Part shown: positions 9,235 through 18,489 of the stretch, piece after piece
Numbering within the stretch: position 1 is the stretch's first letter
How the letters are laid out: every line of letters starts with the position of its first letter
Assembly: GCA_051647535.1 (NCBI GenBank)
Contig: JBOFEA010000015.1
Coordinates: 66,221-130,220 of the forward strand
Direction: 5' to 3'
Length of the DNA: 64,000 nt
Source of the DNA: Brevinema_A sp051647535
Lineage (GTDB): Bacteria > Spirochaetota > Brevinematia > Brevinematales > Brevinemataceae
Made by a program: the position numbers and the translations under genes
The notes under the pieces: generated by a model
The model's input: only the letters and a program-made list of their open reading frames with translations
Databases searched by the model: none
What the model was told of the DNA's origin: nothing

Positions 9235-9317
9235 GCGAGAGTGGTGAAACTGGTAGACACGCTAGATTTAGGATCTAGTGCCCAAAAGGTGTGTGGGTTC
9301 GAGTCCCACCTTTCGCA
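9235..9317 (+). tRNA. tRNA-Leu (anticodon TAG)
   Basis: Acceptor GCGAGAG pairs with CTTTCGC including one G-U pair. The loop ATTTAGGA gives anticodon TAG, and a long variable arm (TGCCCAAAAGGTGT) marks a class II tRNA. Confidence 0.93.
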
Positions 9318-9354
9318 AGATATTTTATAATTATTAATTATATAAACTCTTTTT

Positions 9355-9426
9355 GCGGGAATAGCTCAGGGGTAGAGCATCGCCTTGCCATGGCGAGGGC
9401 CGAGGGTTCAAATCCCTTTTCCCGCT
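9355..9426 (+). tRNA. tRNA-Gly (anticodon GCC)
   Basis: Acceptor GCGGGAA pairs with TTCCCGC. The anticodon loop TTGCCAT gives GCC. It is the last tRNA of the cluster, directly followed by a terminator. Confidence 0.93.
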
Positions 9427-9428
9427 AG

Positions 9429-9457
9429 AAAACGCTCTCTATGAGAGCGTTTTTTTT
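9429..9457 (+). terminator. Terminator of the tRNA cluster
   Basis: Stem AAAACGCTCTC / GAGAGCGTTTT with a TAT loop and a run of T. It lies just upstream of the peptidyl-tRNA hydrolase gene, whose start is 17 bases later. Confidence 0.9.
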
Positions 9458-9474
9458 ATTGTTAGGAAATCATT

Positions 9475-9843
9475 ATGAAACAAATCTTAATTATTAGAAC
9501 CAAATATCCAAATACCAACGGCATCCGAAAAGGCAAACTCATTGCTCAAGGTGCCCATGCATCAGTATCAGCAGTATTTGACGGTCTATCAAAACAAACA
9601 AACAAAAATCATGTAGAACAATGGTTCAAACACGGACAAGCTAAAATTGCCGTCTACGTTCAAAGTGAAGAAGAATTGATGGAATTATGGACAAAAATTC
9701 AAGCTTCCGGATTAGCATGTTCTTTAATAAGGGATGCCGGTAAAACAGAATTTGGTGGTGAACCGACTTATACAGCAATAGGATTTGGACCGGGGCCTAC
9801 AGATCTTATTGATCCTATAACTAGGCACCTTCCTTTATTGTAA
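9475..9843 (+). CDS. Peptidyl-tRNA hydrolase, PTH2 type
   Basis: A 122-residue protein matching the PTH2 fold: RKGKLIAQGAHAS near residues 18-30 corresponds to the family's GK-AQ-HA active-site segment, and LIRDAGKTEFGGEPTYTAIGFGP corresponds to the DAG-T-TV-AIGP segment. PTH2 frees tRNA from peptidyl-tRNAs dropped by the ribosome. It is the usual archaeal/eukaryotic enzyme and is sporadic in bacteria. The gene starts just after the tRNA-cluster terminator, so the transcript may come from read-through. No strong SD is seen. The assignment rests on motif memory and length, both of which fit. Confidence 0.85.
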   Translation: MKQILIIRTKYPNTNGIRKGKLIAQGAHASVSAVFDGLSKQTNKNHVEQWFKHGQAKIAVYVQSEEELMELWTKIQASGLACSLIRDAGKTEFGGEPTYTAIGFGPGPTDLIDPITRHLPLL

Positions 9844-9871
9844 TTCATTATCAAATCAATATGGTATATAT

Positions 9872-10843
9872 TTAATCAATAATATTTCTTTTGATTTGAT
9901 AACAAACCTTATTATCAATAATTTTTGCTGACAATTTGTTTTCTGAAGACAGTACATCCAAATATTGACTAATTTCTTCCAAAGACCCATTCGTCATTAA
10001 CACCATATCTTCTAAAGACAAAGATCTTCTCGATAAATCAGTAAGAATCAACTCTTCCAATGATATGTTATAATTAAGTATTTCGTTTCGTTTTTTAAAT
10101 TTCCCTATTATTTCGACATTAGACAGACCGGCTTCAACAAATTTTGATTTAATATAATGAAGACGTTCCATAGACGCAGGTTTCACATGAGGATTAGTAC
10201 CTATTCTATCTAATCGATTCAGCTGAATCAAACTATAAGGTATATCTTGCAAAACTTCAACAAATTGATTAATTTCCTCATCCGTATCATTGATTCCTTC
10301 TACTACAAAGATTTCGATCCATAACTTTTTTTGAGGAAGAGATAAAAACTTCTGTGCAAATTCTTTCAAAGAAACAATGCACTTAGCAATATCAATACCA
10401 GGCATAGGTTTATCAATCATTTCAAACGCTCTTTCACTTACCGCATCAAGCGAAGGTGCTACCAAATCCACAGCAAGTAGTTCTTCTTGAAGAGATTCAT
10501 TAGAAAGCATAATAGAATTAGTTAATACCGCTGTTTGGACTTGCGGATATGTTGTTTTTAAGTGAGCAAGAATACGACCTAATCCTGAATGAAGAGTTGG
10601 TTCACCCGATCCAGAAAAAGTAATGAAATCAGGAGCTGGATGATTTTTCATAAAATCATCCAGCTCAGCAATAATTTCGTTTGTAGAAATAAATTCCTGT
10701 CTATCAAGCGTAAAATTATTCGTTGCACCGCATTCGCAATAAATACAATTCAAAGGACAAGTTTTAAACGGAATAGGATCTACACCCAAAGAAACACCTA
10801 AACGTCTTGACGGTATGGGACCGTACAAATATTTATAAGACAT
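9872..10843 (-). CDS. Radical SAM protein (COG0731-like)
   Basis: A 323-residue radical SAM enzyme. The N-terminus reads YGPIPSRRLGVSLGVDPIP and is followed by the iron-sulphur motif CPLNCIYC (CX3CX2C, about residues 29-36). Next come FSGSGEPTL and APSLDAVSE, which contact SAM in this fold. This family is related to wyosine-type tRNA modification enzymes, but bacterial members have no settled reaction. The start at 10843 is preferred because the longer frame begins inside the aminopeptidase stop without an SD. It follows the aminopeptidase by 25 bases, probably in one operon. Confidence 0.85.
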   Translation of the reverse strand: MSYKYLYGPIPSRRLGVSLGVDPIPFKTCPLNCIYCECGATNNFTLDRQEFISTNEIIAELDDFMKNHPAPDFITFSGSGEPTLHSGLGRILAHLKTTYPQVQTAVLTNSIMLSNESLQEELLAVDLVAPSLDAVSERAFEMIDKPMPGIDIAKCIVSLKEFAQKFLSLPQKKLWIEIFVVEGINDTDEEINQFVEVLQDIPYSLIQLNRLDRIGTNPHVKPASMERLHYIKSKFVEAGLSNVEIIGKFKKRNEILNYNISLEELILTDLSRRSLSLEDMVLMTNGSLEEISQYLDVLSSENKLSAKIIDNKVCYQIKRNIID

Positions 10844-10868
10844 AATTATTACACCTATCTTCTTTATA

Positions 10869-12269
10869 TTAAGCATTCAGAAAAAATGCATGATAGCCTT
10901 TAATCATGTGATATAAATCAGCTTTACTGATAATTTCATAGGGAGAATGCATTCCTACTACACCTATTCCACTGTCTAATACAGGAATACCGAATTGAGC
11001 AATAAACATTGCTATTGTACCGCCGCCGCCTTCATCAACTTTACCCATAGAAGAAGCCTGCCATACAACATTATTATCATTAAAGATTTTTCTTACTTTT
11101 CCAACAAGTTCGGCTGATGCATCAGAAGCATTGGATTTGCCACCAGCTCCTGTATATTTTTTGATAATTACTCCGGAATTCATATAAGCGGCATTAAATT
11201 TGTCATGCACCGACGCATATAAAGGATTATAAGCGGCACCAACATCTGCAGACAAACAAAAAGAACGATTTAAAGCTCTCCGCAGTTCAATATCACGATA
11301 CGACGAGTCCTCTCTATAAAGAAGCTCGGCTATCAAATTAGGAAGTGCACAGGAATCAGCACCAGTAATACCTTTAGAACCTATTTCTTCTTTATCGGTC
11401 AAAAAGACAATACATGTTCGTTCCGGTATATCTGATATATTGATAATAGCTTGAAAAGCCCCAAACGAACAAACTCGATCATCATGCGCATAACCGGCAA
11501 TCATACTCCGATCAAGCCCGGCATCTCTTGTTTTCAACGCCGGTACAACTTGAATTTCAGCAGAAATCAAATCTTCTTCGACAATTTGATAACGATCATA
11601 TAATATTTGCAGAACATTTGCCTTGACTTTTTCGGTATGTTCGGCTTTTTCTAAGGGAATAGTACCTGCCATTAATGTTAAATTTTCCCCTTCGATACCG
11701 TCAAGTAATTTTTTATCGCCTTGAATTTTTCTTGATAAATGCGGCAGAAGATCTGAAATAACAAACACAGGATCTGCAGGATTGTCTCCAATGTTTACCT
11801 CAAACTGCGTACCGTCCGCCCGAACAACAACACCATGCAGTGCTAATGGAATATTAAGCCATTGATATTTTTTTATTCCGCCATAATAATGTGTTTTCAA
11901 CATTGCTATTCCGGTATCTTCAACAATAGGATGAATCTTCAAATCCAAACGCGGTGCATCCAAATGTGCTCCTACAATATTTACTCCATTCTTAATGGAA
12001 GATTTTCCTATTACTGCAAGAGAAATATTCTTTTTTGCGTATTCAAAATAAACTTTATCTCCAGGCATTACTGTAGTCATTTGCGTAATATCTTTAAAAC
12101 CCAATTCTTCTGCACGAGATTTTAGCCAAACAACACCTTGACGTTCGGTTCTTACTTCATCAAGAAACGTTTTGTATGTTTCGGATATATTAAAAATACT
12201 ATCTATTTCGGTTTGGTCAGCCTTAGACCAAATATTTGTTCTATTATAACAATGTGAAGAGTTTGACAT
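10869..12269 (-). CDS. M18 family aminopeptidase
   Basis: A 466-residue zinc aminopeptidase of family M18. Visible metal and catalytic segments are VGAHLDAPRLDL (His and Asp ligands), FLTDKEEIGSKG (catalytic Glu pair), CLSADVGAAYNP and the C-terminal SGIGVVGMHSPYE with the last histidine ligand. Length and motif order match bacterial ApeA/ApeB-type enzymes. It is cytoplasmic and trims N-terminal residues from peptides. The start at 12269 has GGGAG eight bases upstream; an alternative ATG is 15 bases earlier. It sits between a hypothetical gene and the radical SAM gene on the same strand. Confidence 0.92.
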   Translation of the reverse strand: MSNSSHCYNRTNIWSKADQTEIDSIFNISETYKTFLDEVRTERQGVVWLKSRAEELGFKDITQMTTVMPGDKVYFEYAKKNISLAVIGKSSIKNGVNIVGAHLDAPRLDLKIHPIVEDTGIAMLKTHYYGGIKKYQWLNIPLALHGVVVRADGTQFEVNIGDNPADPVFVISDLLPHLSRKIQGDKKLLDGIEGENLTLMAGTIPLEKAEHTEKVKANVLQILYDRYQIVEEDLISAEIQVVPALKTRDAGLDRSMIAGYAHDDRVCSFGAFQAIINISDIPERTCIVFLTDKEEIGSKGITGADSCALPNLIAELLYREDSSYRDIELRRALNRSFCLSADVGAAYNPLYASVHDKFNAAYMNSGVIIKKYTGAGGKSNASDASAELVGKVRKIFNDNNVVWQASSMGKVDEGGGGTIAMFIAQFGIPVLDSGIGVVGMHSPYEIISKADLYHMIKGYHAFFLNA

Positions 12270-12303
12270 TATTAACACTCCCAAAAATTTTTTTAATACT
12301 TAG

Positions 12304-13023
12304 CTATTTCATAGACATGTTTTCTGCTTCTGCTTGCTGCCTGCAGTAATGTATATAATAAGCTAATCTGTTCGCATCAGAAGAACTCATTTTACGGTAC
12401 CTAAAAACAAAAATATTATTTTGGGTATACATAAAATCAGTATACATTCTTATATTCAATCCTTTGAGGTACATTAAAAACTCATTGTTTCCATGCTCTT
12501 CAAGAATTCTTGAGCAGATATCAGGATCACTAAAAGTTACGGCAACTTTAGAACTGTTAAATCCCTGCAACTCGCCATATGCCCATTTTTTGGATATAGG
12601 AAGATGTACAGCAGTATCTCGATGTTCTTTATTACTAAGAGCAACCAAACTTTGGTCATCCTTCTTCATTTCAGAAGCTAATATACTTAACTGCTGAATA
12701 ATAACTTCTATAATTTCGTTAGGGTCTTCAGAATAAGGAATCACAGCTTTAATTCCAAATTTTTTTAACTGTAAAAGAGACGTTGCAGACAAAGACGGAT
12801 GTACCAAAAGATAAATATCCATATTATTATTCTTTTGATAAAGCCGTTCATAAAATGCTGCATCCGTTTCTTCACAAAGAAGCATTGCACCAGGATGTCG
12901 TTCCAATAATGCAGGTATTTCTTCCATAGCTTCCGCTTCAATAGGAGCAATTTTCTTTCCGGATAAAATAATAGACAAATTATGAGACAAGATACGGTCA
13001 TATACTCCAATGACTAATTTCAT
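12304..13023 (-). CDS. Hypothetical protein with receiver-like N-terminus
   Basis: A 239-residue cytoplasmic protein that I do not recognise. The first 120 residues (MKLVIGVYDRILSHNLS, then MLLCEETDA, DIYLLVHPSLSA, GIKAVIPYSEDPNEIIEVI) have the alternating strand-helix look of a response-regulator receiver. The usual acidic pocket and phosphoacceptor pattern are not obvious, so it may be a pseudo-receiver. The second half contains ELQGFNSSKVAVTFSDPD and could be a PilZ-like or other small beta domain. It heads the operon with the aminopeptidase (34 bases downstream). Confidence 0.45.
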   Translation of the reverse strand: MKLVIGVYDRILSHNLSIILSGKKIAPIEAEAMEEIPALLERHPGAMLLCEETDAAFYERLYQKNNNMDIYLLVHPSLSATSLLQLKKFGIKAVIPYSEDPNEIIEVIIQQLSILASEMKKDDQSLVALSNKEHRDTAVHLPISKKWAYGELQGFNSSKVAVTFSDPDICSRILEEHGNNEFLMYLKGLNIRMYTDFMYTQNNIFVFRYRKMSSSDANRLAYYIHYCRQQAEAENMSMK

Positions 13024-13626
13024 TATGCCCCTTAACAGTTAACCGAATTTATTCTGTCTGCCGTATTTTTATAAATTTTTTAAAATTCGTATTTATTACT
13101 TTATTATATATGAAAATATATGAAAAATATTTAACATCTAAAATATTACCCAATTCATATTCAATATTACTTTTTTATATTCTTACTTTATATTAATAAG
13201 TAATTGTCCTTGTCATTGACAAATTCTAAGATAATTTATTCAATATACATATTAATTTATCTAATTTAAAAGTTGCAATTAATACACTATTCTCAACATT
13301 TTATGCCGTACATACTGAAAAACAGTACACTTAATAAATGAAACAAAAATTATTAAGAAAATAAAAAAAATTAAATCTCTATACAATCAACATACTCTAA
13401 TAACTTATATCTCAAAATGGAAAGTTAAAAATTCATAAAGATATTAGTTATAAAACCGATAATTATATTAAGATTTATATCGGAACTCTATAAGTTATTT
13501 CTTTAACAGTTTTAACTATTCTTTGGTAAATAACATCATATGTTGGATATACAATTTGTTAACAAACAAATAAGAAAAAACCTGTCAGATAAAAAAAAAT
13601 ACAAATCATCACAGGAGATGAATGGA
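13024..13626. other. AT-rich intergenic region, no gene seen
   Basis: About 600 bases between divergent genes. I see no credible ORF, tRNA or repeat. It should hold the promoters of the hypothetical/aminopeptidase operon and of the barrel gene, but no clean -35/-10 pair stood out. Confidence 0.5.
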
Positions 13627-14736
13627 ATGAAAAAATTTAGTTTATTATTACTTACACTATTTGGTCTGACTTTTACTAACATTTCAGCTCAACAAACATC
13701 TATCCAGTTTCCTAGATTAGATTTTCATATGCAGATGAACCAAAATATGACTCCCGGGATTTCATATAATGCTCAAGCAGATATTGTGGTTGGAGACCAA
13801 AGCGGATTAATATTTGGATTGGGTATTGTAGGAAACGATATTAACCTTCAAAGCGGTATTAATGATCTTATAGAATTATACACATTAAAATTATCTATTC
13901 AACCTAATGACCGCTTTACTTTTCATACATTCTATGGAAGATATAAGTACTTAGGAGAAGATAAGGTTATACCTAGAGGATTCCAATTCAATTATACTCC
14001 GGGCTTTGATTACTATGGATACCGCCAGTTGAATGGTGCCGGTATTGCCGCAACTTTCCCGGTATTGGAAGGACGTTATGAACCGGAATTAGTAGTATAT
14101 TCCGACAGTTATAATGGTATTAACTATTTAAACCTTGATTTCTTAACAACATTCCGATTTGAACAGTGGTTTTTGGAAGCATATATCGGTGCAGCAGCTC
14201 CTACTATCGGTTCTATTGACAAACAATTCAGATTTAGAGGCGGATTCAGCTTATATACTGCTTTAGACTATGCAAACTTCTACTTGGCAATGTATGTACC
14301 GGCTCATTACAGAGGCGATAAGTTAACATTTGATGATATTTATATGAGGTTCAGCCAATACCTATTGATCAATGGATTTGAACAAACACTCTCTATTACA
14401 TCTTTAGGTTCGGAAATGACATGTACTGATCAAATCGTAGGTGCTAATGGAATTCCGGATATCAATATATTTGCTTCTCTCGGCGGACGTATCCGTGATA
14501 TTGGATTTGGAGTGGAATACGGATTTATTTATGGATTGCATTATAGCGATCTGGCTGTAGGAAATACCGACTTTTTGATCAGTAATCGTTTTGGAGCCTA
14601 TATAGACTTCAAATTCCTAACATTAACATATAAGTTGGGAGCATTCTATACCCTTCCAAACAGTCCGGCTTATTCACAAGACGTGACTCGTCCAGGAGAA
14701 CTCGGATTCTATGTGAGTGTCTTTGGAGCAACATAA
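13627..14736 (+). CDS. Exported beta-barrel-like outer membrane protein
   Basis: A 369-residue protein with a clear signal peptide (MKKFSLLLLTLFGLTFTNISA, cleavage before QQT). The mature part is rich in alternating aromatic and glycine segments such as FTFHTFYGRYKYLG, GFDYYGYRQLNGAGIA and FEQWFLEAYIGAAAP. It ends in strands near the C-terminus, the look of an outer-membrane barrel or the Brachyspira Vsp-like surface proteins. No exact family is claimed. AGGAG at 13613-13617 favours the ATG at 13627 over 13618, and the longer ORF from 13540 lacks an SD. It is monocistronic with a strong terminator. Confidence 0.65.
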   Translation: MKKFSLLLLTLFGLTFTNISAQQTSIQFPRLDFHMQMNQNMTPGISYNAQADIVVGDQSGLIFGLGIVGNDINLQSGINDLIELYTLKLSIQPNDRFTFHTFYGRYKYLGEDKVIPRGFQFNYTPGFDYYGYRQLNGAGIAATFPVLEGRYEPELVVYSDSYNGINYLNLDFLTTFRFEQWFLEAYIGAAAPTIGSIDKQFRFRGGFSLYTALDYANFYLAMYVPAHYRGDKLTFDDIYMRFSQYLLINGFEQTLSITSLGSEMTCTDQIVGANGIPDINIFASLGGRIRDIGFGVEYGFIYGLHYSDLAVGNTDFLISNRFGAYIDFKFLTLTYKLGAFYTLPNSPAYSQDVTRPGELGFYVSVFGAT

Positions 14737-14764
14737 AATCAAACATACCTTATTTAGTTATACA

Positions 14765-14801
14765 AAAAACATCCTATCTTAAAGATAGGATGTTTTTTTT
14801 T
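14765..14801 (+). terminator. Terminator after the barrel gene
   Basis: Stem ACATCCTATCTT / AAGATAGGATGT flanked by A and T runs, ending in nine T. Confidence 0.9.
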
Positions 14802-14819
14802 AGCCATCACATAAAAATA

Positions 14820-14848
14820 TTGAAAAAATTTAATTATTGGCATATACT
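14820..14848 (+). promoter_or_regulatory. Promoter of fabD
   Basis: TTGAAA (14820-14825), 17 bases, TATACT (14843-14848); fabD starts about 35 bases downstream. Confidence 0.65.
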
Positions 14849-14883
14849 ATTTAGGAACAACAATAATATATTCAGGAGGAATC

Positions 14884-15795
14884 ATGGTATTTTTTTTCCC
14901 GGGTCAAGGTTCCCAATTTGTAGGAATGGGAAAAGATCTTTGCGAAAAATTCCCTATAGCCAAAGAAATTTTCTCTCAAGCCAACGATTTATTAAATTTA
15001 GATATTCAGAACATCTGTTTTGAAGGACCGGAAGCAGTTCTTACCGATACAAAAATAACTCAACCTGCTGTCTTAACCTACCAATATATCTTAATAAAAT
15101 TATTAGAAGAAAGAAATATTACACCTACTGCAGCAGTAGGTCATTCTTTAGGCGAATTTTCTGCACTCTTAGCCAGCAGAATGCTTGATTTTTCTACAAC
15201 ATTAAGATTGGTACAAACAAGAGCCGAACTCATGGCAAACGCAGATCCGGAACACAAAGGAAGTATGGCTGTTATATTGGGATTAAGTGCTGAACAAATT
15301 ATCGAAATTTGTTCGGAGATTTCCAAAGAACATTATGTTGAAGCAGCAAATTTCAATACTCCTGAACAAACTGTTATTTCAGGACTAAAAGAAGGCGTTG
15401 AAGCTGCATCAGCCAAAGCATTAGAACTTAAAGCAAAAAGAGTCCTTCCACTAAAAGTAAGCGGAGCTTTTCATTCCAAACTAATGAGTCCAGCTGCAGA
15501 TCAATTCACTACCTATATAGAACCGTTAGTATTTAATAAACCAATCTGCCCTGTAATCTCCAATGTGACCGGCACATTCTACGATGAAAATACGGTAAAA
15601 ACTCTTCTTCCTTTGCAAATGAAAAGTTCTGTTCAGTGGGTGAAATCGATAGAGTTGCTATCAGAATACGGATCTTCAGAAAATAAAGAGTTTCTCAAAG
15701 GTATTGAGCTTAGTAAAGGTTCGATTATTTCCGGAATGATAAAAAAAATCAATAAAGAATTCGTTATTGATTCTATTGATTCATATATTTCTTAA
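14884..15795 (+). CDS. fabD: Malonyl-CoA:ACP transacylase FabD
   Basis: A 303-residue enzyme that loads malonyl groups onto acyl carrier protein in fatty acid synthesis. FPGQGSQ opens the protein, the nucleophile is in GHSLGE (Ser about 88), QTRAELM carries the malonate-binding arginine, and SGAFHS holds the catalytic histidine. Length is normal. AGGAGGA sits eight bases before the ATG. It ends at a terminator shared with the convergent fabZ, so two steps of the same pathway lie side by side but are separately transcribed. Confidence 0.95.
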   Translation: MVFFFPGQGSQFVGMGKDLCEKFPIAKEIFSQANDLLNLDIQNICFEGPEAVLTDTKITQPAVLTYQYILIKLLEERNITPTAAVGHSLGEFSALLASRMLDFSTTLRLVQTRAELMANADPEHKGSMAVILGLSAEQIIEICSEISKEHYVEAANFNTPEQTVISGLKEGVEAASAKALELKAKRVLPLKVSGAFHSKLMSPAADQFTTYIEPLVFNKPICPVISNVTGTFYDENTVKTLLPLQMKSSVQWVKSIELLSEYGSSENKEFLKGIELSKGSIISGMIKKINKEFVIDSIDSYIS

Positions 15796-15801
15796 GATAT
15801 T

Positions 15802-15840
15802 AAAAAAACTCCTTTAAATCACATTAAAGGAGTTTTTTTT
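15802..15840. terminator. Bidirectional terminator between fabD and fabZ
   Basis: Stem ACTCCTTTAA / TTAAAGGAGT with A-run before and T-run after, so it can serve both convergent genes. Confidence 0.9.
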
Positions 15841-15850
15841 AATTAAAATG

Positions 15851-16354
15851 TTATACAATACCCTTGTCTCGAGGAGTCAACATTGCAGTCATTGAACACT
15901 CGCATACTAATTCATCATCAACATAGGCCTTAGTATCAAAACTGTTAATAACACGCACAAAAGATTTTTTATCTTCAGAAACAGACTCCCGCCTTTTGGT
16001 GACCTGAACTCTGTATTCTAAGCGGTCGCCGGGGACTACAGGTTTTCTAAACTTAACTCCGTCAATACCCATAAAAAACATTAATACACCTTCAGTATCA
16101 AGTTGAGGATAACGATTTTTCAATTGTGTCAACGCAATAAAACCTGCACATTGTGCTAATCCTTCTACTTGCAATACACCGGGCATTACAGGCACATCAG
16201 GGAAATGTCCATTGAAAAAATCTTCATTAATTGTGACATTTTTATATCCTGTTCCTCCATCCTCAGAAACCTTAAGAATTCTATCCACAAGCAACATCGG
16301 AAAACGATGCGGTAGAAGTTTGCAGATATCCTTAATATTGAAATACTCTTTCAT
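15851..16354 (-). CDS. fabZ: 3-hydroxyacyl-ACP dehydratase FabZ
   Basis: A 167-residue hot-dog fold dehydratase. LLPHRFPMLLVDRI and FNGHFPDVPVMPGVLQVEGLAQ carry the catalytic histidine and glutamate. It removes water from 3-hydroxyacyl-ACP in the fatty acid cycle. The start at 16354 has CAGGAG upstream and gives the usual N-terminus; the ORF extends 45 bases further upstream without an SD. A consensus promoter lies 75 bases upstream. Confidence 0.93.
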   Translation of the reverse strand: MKEYFNIKDICKLLPHRFPMLLVDRILKVSEDGGTGYKNVTINEDFFNGHFPDVPVMPGVLQVEGLAQCAGFIALTQLKNRYPQLDTEGVLMFFMGIDGVKFRKPVVPGDRLEYRVQVTKRRESVSEDKKSFVRVINSFDTKAYVDDELVCECSMTAMLTPRDKGIV

Positions 16355-16425
16355 ACAATTCTCCTGTATATCAGAACAATAACTTGAACTCATATACATA
16401 TAAACACTTATTATTTATGGTTTAA

Positions 16426-16454
16426 ATTATAAATAATTCATACAATATTGTCAA
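16426..16454 (-). promoter_or_regulatory. Consensus promoter of fabZ
   Basis: Minus strand: TTGACA (16454-16449), 17 bases, TATAAT (16431-16426). Confidence 0.85.
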
Positions 16455-16500
16455 TTTTTTAATAAGAACATCTTAATATTAGTAATAAGAATTCATAATT

Positions 16501-16529
16501 TTGATATAATTTTATATTTATATTATAAT
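16501..16529 (+). promoter_or_regulatory. Promoter of the rnhA-asnA pair
   Basis: TTGATA (16501-16506), 17 bases, TATAAT (16524-16529). The first start codon is about 140 bases downstream. Confidence 0.6.
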
Positions 16530-16668
16530 CGAGAATATAATTTTGGATTTTTCAAATCACCCTAAAATATCCATATATATAAACAAAATATGTTGATATA
16601 ATATATGTTTCCACCAACCTGCATATTTATTACCAATTTCCCCTACCCTTATATAAAAAGGAAATAAA

Positions 16669-17337
16669 ATGTCTATAAGCAAAAACGAACTTACTGCAGA
16701 AGCCGAAAAATTCATTATATTTTTGAATAATTTGGAGATAACAGCAAAAATTATTCCAAACAGTTTTCGTGATTACCACGTAAAACTACTGTTTTTCAAC
16801 TCTATTTCAGCAACTCTATACCACAAACCTTCAAAGCAACAGTTTACTCTTAGTACACATGAAATACAAGATGCTGAAACAAAATATACTATCGATCAAT
16901 TATGGCATCAATACAAGTTTCCGGAAGAATTTGAACCGGGTTTATGTGCTTATACTGATGGATCATTTACTTCAGGCAAAATAGGTTGGGGTTTGGTGCT
17001 TACACTGAACAACAGCATTATTGAAGAAAAATATGGTATTGTTCCACTATCTCCTGAGGCAGGTGCACACCAAATTGCAGGAGAAATTCAAGCTGTATTG
17101 GAAGCACTGGAATATGCTCAAACAAACAATATTAAAGAAATTTCAATTTATTATGATTACGCAGGATTGGAAATGTGGGCGACAAAAAAATGGAAAGCTC
17201 AAAGTCCTATTGCTCAATATTACACCGCAAAATTAATGCAGTACCGAATAACAATAAAATGGAAAAAAATAGCAGCTCATACAGGTCATATATTTAATGA
17301 ACGAGCAGATTTACTAGCAAAAACAGCTGTATCATAA
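16669..17337 (+). CDS. rnhA: Ribonuclease HI with N-terminal extension
   Basis: A 222-residue protein whose C-terminal 130 residues are RNase HI: CAYTDGSF (Asp about 97), AGEIQAVLEAL (Glu about 139), IYYDYAGLEMW (Asp about 163), and AAHTGHIFNERADLLA (His about 204, Asp about 214), so the whole DEDD set is present. It cuts the RNA strand of RNA-DNA hybrids. The first 90 residues form an added domain of unknown fold that does not show the usual hybrid-binding caulimovirus-type motif. Its stop is 18 bases before asnA, so the two are likely co-transcribed. Confidence 0.88.
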   Translation: MSISKNELTAEAEKFIIFLNNLEITAKIIPNSFRDYHVKLLFFNSISATLYHKPSKQQFTLSTHEIQDAETKYTIDQLWHQYKFPEEFEPGLCAYTDGSFTSGKIGWGLVLTLNNSIIEEKYGIVPLSPEAGAHQIAGEIQAVLEALEYAQTNNIKEISIYYDYAGLEMWATKKWKAQSPIAQYYTAKLMQYRITIKWKKIAAHTGHIFNERADLLAKTAVS

Positions 17338-17355
17338 ATACGGAGGACAAACATA

Positions 17356-18345
17356 GTGTATATCCCCAAATTAACCTTAGTAGAAACAGAACAAGCAATA
17401 AAAAAACTAAAAGATTATTTTGAAACCCAACTTGTTCAGAAATTTAATTTATTAAGAGTTTCGGCTCCCTTATTTTTGGAATCGAATACAGGATTAAACG
17501 ATTTCAATGAAGATAGTGAAGATCTCAAAAATACCGTACGCTTCACAACAAAAACAGGTCAGCATGCAGAAATCATACGATCTCTCGCAAAATGGAAACG
17601 AATGGCATTATATAAATATGAAATAGCTGAGAATTCAGGAATTTATACTGATATGAACGCTGTCCATCCCGATAGCGAAATGGACGAAATCCATTCTCTT
17701 TATGTTGACCAGTGGAGCTGGGAAAAAGTAATCGGATCAAATGAAAGAACTAGAGAAACATTAGAACTTACGGTACAAAAAATTTATCAATTTCTTAAAC
17801 AGACAGAACAATTTATTTGTTTAGAATATCCTCAACTGTCTCCGAAACTTCCTGAATTTATTCAATTTATCACAGCACAAGAATTAGAAGATCTATTCCC
17901 TTCCATACCTCCTAAAAAACGTGAGTATGAAATAGCAAGAATGTACGGAGCTGTTTTCATAATCGGTATAGATAGTGTATTAAAATCAGGACAAAAACAT
18001 TCTTATAAGATTCCGGACTATAACGATTGGAAACTTCATGGAGAATTAATTCTCCATCATGAGCCTCTTAATTGTCCTTTAACGATTGCATCTATTGGCA
18101 TTAGAGTTGACAAACAAACATTGGAATTTCAATTAAAAGAATCCCAATTAGAACACTATAGTTCATTAGATTTTCACAAAATGATTTTGTCGGATATTTT
18201 TCCTCAATCCATAGGTGGTGGAATAGGACAATCAAGAATTTGTATGTTTTTTTTGGAAAAAGTCCATATAGGAGAAGTACAAGTTTCAATTTGGACACCG
18301 GAAATCATTAAATCATGTGCACGACAGAGAATTTTCTTATTATAA
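17356..18345 (+). CDS. asnA: Aspartate-ammonia ligase AsnA
   Basis: A 329-residue class II tRNA-synthetase-like enzyme making asparagine from aspartate, ammonia and ATP. Matching segments are NLLRVSAPLFLESNTGLND, HAEIIRSLAKWKR, MNAVHPDSEMDEIHSLYVDQWSWE and the C-terminal IGGGIGQSRICMFFLEK. Length is the family norm. The start codon is GTG at 17356, with GGAGGA at 17342-17347 at the right spacing and no better ATG. It ends at a strong terminator. Confidence 0.95.
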   Translation: MYIPKLTLVETEQAIKKLKDYFETQLVQKFNLLRVSAPLFLESNTGLNDFNEDSEDLKNTVRFTTKTGQHAEIIRSLAKWKRMALYKYEIAENSGIYTDMNAVHPDSEMDEIHSLYVDQWSWEKVIGSNERTRETLELTVQKIYQFLKQTEQFICLEYPQLSPKLPEFIQFITAQELEDLFPSIPPKKREYEIARMYGAVFIIGIDSVLKSGQKHSYKIPDYNDWKLHGELILHHEPLNCPLTIASIGIRVDKQTLEFQLKESQLEHYSSLDFHKMILSDIFPQSIGGGIGQSRICMFFLEKVHIGEVQVSIWTPEIIKSCARQRIFLL

Positions 18346-18360
18346 ATTGTAGTATACTTT

Positions 18361-18400
18361 ATCCTGAGCAGTGTATAATACATTGTTCAGGATTTTTTTA
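18361..18400 (+). terminator. Terminator of the rnhA-asnA operon
   Basis: A 15-bp stem from 18361 to 18375 (with two G-U pairs) closes on 18379-18393 through a TAA loop, then a T run. Confidence 0.85.
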
Positions 18401-18489
18401 TTAAAATACTTGCCGTTTTAAATTTTAAACATTAATTTTAAAGTATAAATTAATATCATCAAAATATCTTAACATTTTCGGAGGATGAT

